NCBI RefSeq assembly: GCF_900142215.1
Contig: NZ_FRAC01000014.1
Location: 128,468-192,467 of the forward strand
Direction: 5' to 3'
Source: Anaerocolumna jejuensis DSM 15929
GTDB lineage: Bacteria > Bacillota > Clostridia > Lachnospirales > Lachnospiraceae
Length of the DNA stretch: 64,000 nt
The notes under the pieces are model-generated. The model searched no databases and had not been told where the DNA came from. It was given only the letters and a program-made list of their open reading frames with translations. The position numbers were made by a program, and so were the translations under genes. How positions within the stretch are numbered: position 1 is the first letter of the stretch; each line of letters opens with the position of its first letter. Below are positions 28,376 through 34,945 of the stretch, piece by piece.

Positions 28376-29983
28376 TTACCTTTCCACAATTAATGGTCTC
28401 ATCATATCATAGTCTTCATGTTCCAGGATATGACAATGCCATACATAATCTCCGGTATGCTCTTTAAAGTGCATGATAATCGTCGTCACCTGCCCGGGCT
28501 CCGTTCTTACGACATCCTTTGGTCCATTTTCATATTTTAGCGGAGGATTTAAATTTTTTAAATCCAGCTTATAGTTGCCTTCCTCATCAAAGTCTTCTGC
28601 CGTGAACGGCTTTCTTCCCAGTATTTCAAAGTGTACCAGATGCAAATGAATAGGATGAGGAAAATTGAAATTATTCACAATATTCCAGATTTCAATGGTA
28701 TCTAACTTCGGCTTTTCAGTGGCCGGAGCATCCCACATCCTGTTATTGAGTAAATGCACTACTCTTCCGTAATGATCGGTCGTTTCATCCAGATACATCG
28801 TTCTTTGCCTGATTGCCAGTGCTGGATCCATTTTATGAAGGGGCATTAATTCCTTCGGTATCGTACTTGTGTCAGGACATTCCAGTTCCTTCTTCACCTT
28901 GAATTTCATTATCAGCTCCATACCGGGGCTGGGAGGTCCCTGTGCAATATTCAGCAATAATATTTCCTGGCCTTTATATGCCGAAAAATCCACAATCAGA
29001 TCTATTCTTTCAGCCGGTTCCAAAATAAAGGATTCAATGTCCACAGGATGGTGCAATAATCCCAAATCGGTACCTATCTGGTGAAATACTTCCTCATTGC
29101 TCAGTTTCAGCTCATAACCGCGTAAATTAGAGGCATTTAAAATACGGAACCTGTATTTACGGGGTTCAACCTCCAGGTACGGCCATAGCTTTCCATTTAC
29201 GACTATCGTATTTCCGAAGAAAAAGGAAGGTGTTGACGGAACAGGATTATCAACAGGGGGCGTTGCATTATCCGGGTAGAACAGGGAACCGTCCTTATTA
29301 AAGGTTTTATCCTGGATCATAATAGGAATCTCATAAGGGCCTTTCGGAAGGTTTAGCCTTCTCTCCAGGAAATCCCTTATAATATAGAAGCCTGCCAGTC
29401 CGGCATATACATTTAATCTCGTGATTCCAATAGCATGGTCATGATACCACAGGAGCGCTCCGGTCTGGTGATTCGTATATTCATAAACTTCTCTTGAATA
29501 TTTTTGTCCGACAAAAGTGTTATCCCTTGTAAACCAGGCCTCCGGATGCCCGTCACTGTCAGCAGCCACGTTGGCACCATGAAGATGAACAACGGTTCTT
29601 ACATCCGGTGTATCCATGGCCCCGTGCAGGGTATGGTCAACCGGCAGAAGATGCTTTCTGGGCAGATCATTTTCCCATTTCACTTTCACCCTTGTGTCCT
29701 TAGCAACCTCTATTGTAGGGCCGGGATAGGTCCCGTTATAGCCCCAGATAGTTGTTTTCGGAAAAAGCTTGTGAAATTGATGCTCTGCTTCCTTCATATA
29801 AATGTGGTAATAGTTTTCATCCTCTTCCGATGAACAGCAATTGTTGACAGGCTTAGCTATATGGGGTATTGGCAGCGGATCTACAAATTTCGGAATAGTC
29901 TCCGGGTTCGACGGATCCACTTCTGCTATTGGTTCACTGCGATATTCTGGCTCTTGTGGACTATTCTGTAAACTATGCTCCAT
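28376..29983 (-). CDS. cotA: CotA-type multicopper oxidase (spore-coat laccase)
   Basis: 535 aa, aligned over its length by eye with Bacillus CotA (FVDPLPIP near the start, TIWGYNGTYPGPTIEV, WPYLEVEPRKYRFRILNASN). All four copper-ligand clusters are present: HLHG, WYHDHA, HPIHLHLV and WHCHILEHEDYDMM with the axial Met. No signal peptide, as in CotA. Laccases oxidise phenolics and bilirubin with O2; in spores CotA makes a coat pigment. SD GGGAGG precedes the ATG. A sigma-K-like promoter is in front. An O2-using laccase in an anaerobe's spore element is notable. Confidence 0.92.
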   Translation of the reverse strand: MEHSLQNSPQEPEYRSEPIAEVDPSNPETIPKFVDPLPIPHIAKPVNNCCSSEEDENYYHIYMKEAEHQFHKLFPKTTIWGYNGTYPGPTIEVAKDTRVKVKWENDLPRKHLLPVDHTLHGAMDTPDVRTVVHLHGANVAADSDGHPEAWFTRDNTFVGQKYSREVYEYTNHQTGALLWYHDHAIGITRLNVYAGLAGFYIIRDFLERRLNLPKGPYEIPIMIQDKTFNKDGSLFYPDNATPPVDNPVPSTPSFFFGNTIVVNGKLWPYLEVEPRKYRFRILNASNLRGYELKLSNEEVFHQIGTDLGLLHHPVDIESFILEPAERIDLIVDFSAYKGQEILLLNIAQGPPSPGMELIMKFKVKKELECPDTSTIPKELMPLHKMDPALAIRQRTMYLDETTDHYGRVVHLLNNRMWDAPATEKPKLDTIEIWNIVNNFNFPHPIHLHLVHFEILGRKPFTAEDFDEEGNYKLDLKNLNPPLKYENGPKDVVRTEPGQVTTIIMHFKEHTGDYVWHCHILEHEDYDMMRPLIVER

Positions 29984-30028
29984 AATTAATCCTCCCTTTA
30001 CGTTAAAAAGGTTAAAAAAACCTCACAT

Positions 30029-30055
30029 TATTATATGAAGCAGATGTCAACTTGT
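30029..30055 (-). promoter_or_regulatory. Sigma-K-like promoter of cotA
   Basis: On the reverse strand AC (30054-30055) is followed by 16 bases and CATATAATA (30029-30037), matching AC-N16-CATANNNTA as for the Cys-rich gene, 46 bases before the cotA ATG. Confidence 0.55.
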
Positions 30056-30103
30056 GTCTTATTATGTCGATTCATTGTTGTTATACCCTGCAATTGCTTT
30101 GCT

Positions 30104-30149
30104 TTGCAAAGAAAAGCAGCGGTTTTGATAGTGAAATCAAAACCGCTGC
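30104..30149 (-). terminator. Terminator after the small membrane protein gene
   Basis: GCAGCGGTTTTGA (30116-30128) pairs with TCAAAACCGCTGC (30137-30149), followed on the reverse strand by TTTTCTTT. The rest of 29984-30355 has only the cotA promoter. Confidence 0.75.
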
Positions 30150-30355
30150 CTGGCATTTATCTATCCTGCTATAAAGTTATTTAACCTGCCCAAACGATAC
30201 TCAATTAAAATAAATATGGAAATTCAAAGGTATCCCTTCGGTCCTAAAAGGCAATTATGCCTAAAAAATGTACCAGCAGGCCGGCTTTGCAATCAGTGAT
30301 AAAATTGAGCAGGAATACATTATGATCTGTTATCTTAGCTGATATAAATTACTTC

Positions 30356-30598
30356 TTATTTTGTCTTTTTCAAATGATAAAAATAACTGAATATACCAAG
30401 TATAATTTCTGCAAAGGCTAACAAATAAATTCTTGTTGAATTTATATACAACATATCATCAGAATAGTTTGTTGGATGCGAGAGTAAATATATCTTAAAA
30501 ATCCTCGGTAAAACATCCGAGCAAAATATAGCAGCACCTAAGGTCATACAGCCAAGCAAAAATAAAATTCCTGAAAAAATCAATGAAATTTTGTACAT
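30356..30598 (-). CDS. Small two-helix membrane protein
   Basis: 80 aa with two hydrophobic segments (LIFSGILFLLGCMTLGAAIF at 6-25 and RIYLLAFAEIILGIFSYF at 56-73) and a Lys-rich tail. RBS GGGGGA precedes the ATG. It lies at the right end of the element, 189 bp before attR. Being hydrophobic it is unlikely to be a recombination directionality factor. No family recognised. Confidence 0.55.
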   Translation of the reverse strand: MYKISLIFSGILFLLGCMTLGAAIFCSDVLPRIFKIYLLSHPTNYSDDMLYINSTRIYLLAFAEIILGIFSYFYHLKKTK

Positions 30599-30769
30599 AA
30601 TTATTCCCCCAATATAAATTTAAAAAACATGACATTCTGACACCCGAATGCTATTTGAAATTTAACCATTCTTGCGTAAGAAGCTGACTATATTATATAG
30701 CTTTAAGAGTTCCATTTTATGGGATTAGCATAACACAGACTATCAGAATAGGCAATAGACATATCCACA

Positions 30770-30815
30770 TTTTCGTATTCAACTACATGACACATGTAAC
30801 AGGAATAGCTGCCGG
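30770..30815 (+). other. attR: right junction of the element
   Basis: Element sequence TTCGTATTCAACTACATGACA is followed by CATGT (30793-30797) and by subtilase codons AACAGGAATAGCTGCC. CAT starts a codon in the C-terminal frame just as it does at attL. Confidence 0.7.
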
Positions 30816-31944
30816 TAACGGGAGAGCCAGCAATGGACTATACCGGGGTGTTGCTTCCCAGAGTGATTTGCTTGTTGTAAAGCTCGGCTCTTCCATCGGC
30901 AATTCCTTTCCCCGGACTACGCAGCTAATGCAGGGCATTGATTTCTGTGTGAAACGTTCCCTGGAACTACGGCAGCCCATGTCAATTAATATCAGCTTTG
31001 GTACCAATTACGGTTCTCATACCGGTAACTCTATTCTGGAAAACTACATGAATGAAATCGCCAACAGAGGAAGAATCAACATCTGTGTCGGTACAGGCAA
31101 TGAGGGCACCACCAGTAAACATACCAGCGGAGTCCTGACTATGACGCCTGGAGCTTCCCGTGAAATAGTAGAACTTGCCGTAGGTGAGTATGAATTTACC
31201 TTTAACCTTCAGATTTGGAAGAATTTTTATGACCAATTTGAAATCGTGATTACCTCTCCGGGAGGTACAAGAGTGGGTCCGATTCCCGAACGCCTTGGCA
31301 CTCAGCAGTTTCGTATCGGACCTACAGAAATTTATCTTTATTACGGAAAGCCTCTCCCCTATAATCCGCAGCAGGAAATTTACCTGGAATTCATACCGGT
31401 CAATGAGTATGTCGAAACCGGCATATGGACAATCGAATTAGTGCCAAGAAGTATTGTTGTCGGAAATTATGATATGTGGCTGCCTTCCGGGGGCGTATTA
31501 AATCCCCAGACTGCTTTCCTGCGTCCCACGGAAGAAACGACTCTTACCATTCCTTCCACTGCGGAAAGAGTGATATCCGTAGGAGCTTATGATGGTTCCA
31601 ATGACAGCCTTGCTTTCTTTTCCGGGCGCGGTTTTCCAAGAAACGGAGCACCAATTAAACCGGACCTGACAGCTCCCGGTGTCAATATTAACTCCTGTTC
31701 ACCCGGAGGCGGTTACACTGTGCGCTCCGGTACCAGTATGGCAACACCCTTTGTAACCGGAAGCTGTGCCCTTATGATGCAATGGGGTATTGTAGAAGGT
31801 CATGACCCTTATATGTACGGTGAGAAGATGCGGGCTTACTTAATAGCCGGCGCCAGGGAATTAAGCTTTGAGCCGGTATATCCCAATCCCACTTTTGGCT
31901 ATGGAGCCTTATGCTTGAGGAATACGTTTATGCTGACGCAATGA
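30787..31944 (+). CDS. Csp-type subtilase, C-terminal part (interrupted gene)
   Basis: The real coding part begins at CAT 30793 (H202 of the joined protein): HVTGIAAGNGRASNG, continuing the His-box. It carries the oxyanion-hole Asn (VGTGNEG, joined residue 304), a roughly 150-residue jelly-roll-like insert (about 120-260, EYEFTFNLQIWKNFYDQF...) characteristic of Csp proteases, and the catalytic Ser (RSGTSMATP, joined residue 516). The ATG at 30787 lies in element DNA and has no RBS, so this half is probably not translated until excision. Joined length 584 aa, normal for Csp proteases. Followed by a terminator. Confidence 0.85.
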   Translation: MTHVTGIAAGNGRASNGLYRGVASQSDLLVVKLGSSIGNSFPRTTQLMQGIDFCVKRSLELRQPMSINISFGTNYGSHTGNSILENYMNEIANRGRINICVGTGNEGTTSKHTSGVLTMTPGASREIVELAVGEYEFTFNLQIWKNFYDQFEIVITSPGGTRVGPIPERLGTQQFRIGPTEIYLYYGKPLPYNPQQEIYLEFIPVNEYVETGIWTIELVPRSIVVGNYDMWLPSGGVLNPQTAFLRPTEETTLTIPSTAERVISVGAYDGSNDSLAFFSGRGFPRNGAPIKPDLTAPGVNINSCSPGGGYTVRSGTSMATPFVTGSCALMMQWGIVEGHDPYMYGEKMRAYLIAGARELSFEPVYPNPTFGYGALCLRNTFMLTQ

Positions 31945-31961
31945 TAATTTATACAAATAAA

Positions 31962-32002
31962 ATAGATGGAGGAGCTTCAACTCAAAAGCTCCTCCATCTA
32001 TT
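31962..32002 (+). terminator. Terminator after the subtilase
   Basis: ATAGATGGAGGAGCTT (31962-31977) pairs perfectly with AAGCTCCTCCATCTAT (31986-32001), a GC-rich 16-bp stem. The following U tract is weak. Confidence 0.7.
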
Positions 32003-32066
32003 GTGTACATACATAACTTTTAGAACATTTACATCTAAGAAAGTAATATTATTAAATGACTAATAG

Positions 32067-32113
32067 AATAGACGCCAACGTCTATTGACTACTGTAGTAG
32101 TTGATGGTATTAT
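32067..32113 (+). promoter_or_regulatory. Promoter with overlapping operator for the peptide/ABC operon
   Basis: TTGACT (32085-32090), 17-bp spacer, TATTAT (32108-32113). The inverted repeat AATAGACG-CCAA-CGTCTATT (32067-32086) overlaps the -35 and looks like a regulator site. Further on, a second inverted repeat (TTAATGTAA/TTACATTAA region, 32121-32165) would fold in the leader. Confidence 0.5.
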
Positions 32114-32261
32114 AAAGTAAATTAATGTAAATTAATATTTGAATCCGGATGAATTACATTAATTAACTCAAACTTCGTACATAGATTTTAGCTATGCACC
32201 TTGAGAATTCAATAGCTGGCAGTAATTAATTCAAAGGAACGGGTATTGATAGGTCTGGGTT

Positions 32262-32642
32262 ATTAATATTGGTTTTTGTACATGCGTTGCTTTATTATCA
32301 GCCACTGTATTAATCAGCAGCTTCGGAACAAAAGTCTCTGCGGCTTCATACGTAAGCGGCAGTGTGGGTGGACTTAGTACTTACGGCAGTCTCTCGATGG
32401 GTAGTACTAGCGCATCTGCAACAACAGGATCAAGTGGGTCCGCTTCACATTATGTTTATGTAGAATATGTCTATGGATTTGGCACAAATCTGTACACTGT
32501 TTCTGGCAGCAGTGCAAATAGTACTACTGTTACAGTTACTGCGACCTCGAACCATTACGGATCCGTTTCAAAACATGCTTATGGAACTCACCGAGTTAGT
32601 GGAGGAAGTGGAGGATCATGGGAAGATTACACATCAATCTAA
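32262..32642 (+). CDS. Small secreted Ser/Gly/Thr-rich peptide; start codon unclear
   Basis: The open frame reads a signal-like stretch (CVALLSATVLISSFGTKVSA) and then a small beta-rich, Ser/Gly/Thr-rich domain (VYGFGTNLYTVSG) ending GGSWEDYTSI. No ATG, GTG or TTG precedes the signal-like part; the first usual start, GTG 32364, would cut it off. Either translation starts at an unusual codon (ATT 32262 is possible), or a one-base indel broke the N-terminus after AAAGGAAC-TTG at 32233-32248. It heads a lipoprotein-ABC transporter operon, so a bacteriocin-like or signalling peptide handled by that transporter is a reasonable guess, no more. Confidence 0.45.
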   Translation: MNIGFCTCVALLSATVLISSFGTKVSAASYVSGSVGGLSTYGSLSMGSTSASATTGSSGSASHYVYVEYVYGFGTNLYTVSGSSANSTTVTVTATSNHYGSVSKHAYGTHRVSGGSGGSWEDYTSI

Positions 32643-32659
32643 TGATTTAGACTTGCACT

Positions 32660-32707
32660 AGCAGGAGCAATGTCTATACTTCAAGCATTACTCCTGCTAC
32701 TTTTAAA
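32660..32707 (+). terminator. Attenuator-type hairpin between peptide and lipoprotein genes
   Basis: AGCAGGAG (32660-32667) pairs with CTCCTGCT (32691-32698), followed by ACTTTTAAAA. Partial termination here would give more peptide than transporter mRNA. Confidence 0.5.
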
Positions 32708-32789
32708 AGAAAAGTTTAAAAATAAATCTCACGCAAATTTGCGCCTGCGTCCCAACGTTTGCAGGTTATGGAAAGGCATGGTTATTATT

Positions 32790-34028
32790 ATGCAAAATAA
32801 ACTTTCATTACTCATTTCTTGCATCATCGTCTTACTTCTTTTCACTTCATGCTCCAAGCAATATAATACATCGAATACATACATCCCATACCAAGATTAC
32901 CAATACACCTACAATAACCAGGGGAGCTTTTCGGATATAGCCGAAAGTGAAGACGGCTACTATTTTCTCAGCGGATTCTATCTCTACTATGCAGATAAGA
33001 CTACCATGAATCCGGTTATCCTATGCAATAAACCCAATTGCCTCCATTCTGATGAAACAGATCCTGAGAAAATTACAAGCTGTAATGCCTGCTTTCCAGG
33101 TATACGCTCTGGTGGGAGCGTTTCCTACTTTGATGGAAACGTCTATATTTTGGAAAGAGATTCCAGTGATAAGTCTGGTACAGCATATCAACTGATCAAA
33201 CTATCGAAAGATGGTACAAAGCGTAAAACAGTACTTCATTTTAAATATACTCCCTCTTCACTGGCGATTCATCGGGGCAAGGTCTATGTTGCAGGCAGAG
33301 TATATGATGAAAATGGAACTTCAATATATGGTGTAAGTGAATATGATTTGAGTAAAACTGCCTCACAGAAGCCTGTAACAATCTTCGAAGGAAAAATCCC
33401 AGACGGAAATATTCAAGATCTTATTTGTTATGGGCAAAATATATACTTTAGAGAATTTGCAATGAACAGTGAGATTACAACAGTACGTATCCAACACTAT
33501 AATCTCAATACAAAAAAGTCTGCTTGTATCATGCAGGAAAAGGGTAATTCATTTCCGGCACATATAGCATTCCATCATGATCATATTCAGTACTCATATA
33601 CTACTCTGGATTACACCACCGGAGAAGTAACTCAAACGCATAATTATATGTGTGAATTAGACGGTTCAAAGGCGAAAGAAATCTTTTCAACCGATAATTA
33701 TCAGACTTTATACTCTGATGGGAAATATATTTATCTTGACGATGTAAAATGGTCTCCCTTCTCAAAGCCTGCTGACAAACTGTCACTGATAGTAGCAGAT
33801 TCGGATGGTAATGCAATTGCTTCTACTCCTACAGGTTCTTACAGCAAAACATCTTCTCAAATAATATGTGGTAGTGCAGAACATCTTTTTTTAAAAAATC
33901 AAACAGATACCACCTATCAGATTTTATATGCAAATAAGGATAAATTTGAAACTGGTAAGATAGATTTTCACTTAATGTTTGAAATGGAACTTGATAAAAT
34001 GACACCTGGCCATAAAATTGATAATTAG
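32790..34028 (+). CDS. Beta-propeller-like lipoprotein
   Basis: 412 aa. Start placed at MQNKLSLLISC (32790), giving a lipoprotein signal with lipobox LFTSC; ATG 32778 is also possible. A Cys/His motif near residue 80 (LCNKPNCLHSD...CNACF) and repeated short strands such as GKVYVAGRVYDENG suggest a beta-propeller like the DUF5050 type in Lachnospiraceae surface proteins. It lies between the peptide gene and the ABC genes (11 bp to the ATPase) and may act as immunity, receptor or sensor for the peptide. Function unproven. Confidence 0.7.
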   Translation: MQNKLSLLISCIIVLLLFTSCSKQYNTSNTYIPYQDYQYTYNNQGSFSDIAESEDGYYFLSGFYLYYADKTTMNPVILCNKPNCLHSDETDPEKITSCNACFPGIRSGGSVSYFDGNVYILERDSSDKSGTAYQLIKLSKDGTKRKTVLHFKYTPSSLAIHRGKVYVAGRVYDENGTSIYGVSEYDLSKTASQKPVTIFEGKIPDGNIQDLICYGQNIYFREFAMNSEITTVRIQHYNLNTKKSACIMQEKGNSFPAHIAFHHDHIQYSYTTLDYTTGEVTQTHNYMCELDGSKAKEIFSTDNYQTLYSDGKYIYLDDVKWSPFSKPADKLSLIVADSDGNAIASTPTGSYSKTSSQIICGSAEHLFLKNQTDTTYQILYANKDKFETGKIDFHLMFEMELDKMTPGHKIDN

Positions 34029-34039
34029 AGGAGGTTTCC

Positions 34040-34945
34040 ATGCAATTAGAATTAAATCAAATTTCGAAGTCTTATCAAAGAAATAGTAAGAAAGCGTTAG
34101 ATTCCTTCTCCTTAACTCTAACACCCGGTGTTTACGGGCTGCTTGGTCCAAATGGTGCTGGAAAAAGTACCTTGATGAATATTATTACGGACAATATCAA
34201 AGCCAGTAAAGGCTCTGTTACACTGGATGGCAAAGATGTTTTATCCATGGGCAAGGAGTTTCGAAGTCTCTTAGGTTACATGCCCCAACAACAGTCGTTA
34301 TATGAAGACTTTACAGCAAAACGCTTTTTATGGTATTTTGCGGCATTAAAAGGTCTGTCCAGGCAACAGGCAAGACAAGAAATTCCCTATCTCTTCCATC
34401 TTGTGAATCTAACACAGGATGCCGGGAAAAAACTTGGCAGCTATTCCGGTGGAATGAAGCAGCGAATCTTACTTGCTCAGGCATTATTAAACGATCCCAA
34501 AATTCTTATTCTTGATGAACCGACAGCCGGCTTGGATCCCAAAGAACGAATCCGGATTCGTAATTTTATAAGCCAGATTGCTTTGGATAAAATTGTAATT
34601 CTTGCAACCCATGTTGTCTCTGATGTTGAATACATTGCAAAGGAACTTATTTTCATAAAGGAAGGAAAACTTTTACTGAAAGGTACTCCTCGTGAGGTGA
34701 TGGATTGCTATAAAAATAAGGTATGGCAAATTCATATTACCCCTGAAGATTTACCAGACATTTGTAATCGCTATTCCGTAAGTAATATTGTTGGCGAGCA
34801 GGATGGTAAGGTTTGTGTAAAAATTATTGCTGATGAATGTCCGGTAGAAAAAGATGCTATGAGTGCGCCTACCACTTTAGAAGACATTTATCTCTATCTT
34901 TTTCAAGAGGCGAAGGATGATTATGATGCAATTAATAAAATATGA
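34040..34945 (+). CDS. ABC transporter ATP-binding protein
   Basis: 301 aa. Walker A GPNGAGKST (36-44), Q-loop MPQQQS, signature SYSGGMKQR, Walker B ILILDEP, H-loop ATHV. The CcmA/NatA-like subclass that drives ABC-2 exporters. Directly upstream of, and overlapping by 29 bp, the permease. SD GAGGAGG-like (AGAGGAGG) precedes the ATG. Probably exports or provides resistance to the neighbouring peptide. Confidence 0.93.
   Translation: MQLELNQISKSYQRNSKKALDSFSLTLTPGVYGLLGPNGAGKSTLMNIITDNIKASKGSVTLDGKDVLSMGKEFRSLLGYMPQQQSLYEDFTAKRFLWYFAALKGLSRQQARQEIPYLFHLVNLTQDAGKKLGSYSGGMKQRILLAQALLNDPKILILDEPTAGLDPKERIRIRNFISQIALDKIVILATHVVSDVEYIAKELIFIKEGKLLLKGTPREVMDCYKNKVWQIHITPEDLPDICNRYSVSNIVGEQDGKVCVKIIADECPVEKDAMSAPTTLEDIYLYLFQEAKDDYDAINKI

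Larger units (their letters stand above)
25446..30792. mobile_element. Skin-like serine-recombinase element inside a subtilase gene
   Basis: A 5347-bp insertion carrying a large serine recombinase, a Cys-rich protein, a CotA-type oxidase and a small membrane protein. Excision at CATGT would join 24843-25445 with 30793-31944 into one 584-codon frame, reading GHGTHVTGIAAGNG across the seam as in intact subtilases. The downstream 384 codons have no stop or frameshift, so the split gene is still under selection. This layout is the same as known sporulation intervening elements such as the sigK skin element. There is no transposase, phage structural gene or replication gene. Confidence 0.82.

Noticed and set aside
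25446..30792. The insertion as an ordinary IS or prophage remnant
   Set aside because: No transposase, terminal inverted repeats, target duplication typical of IS, or phage genes; the serine recombinase, in-phase core and intact far half fit a site-specific, reversible element better.
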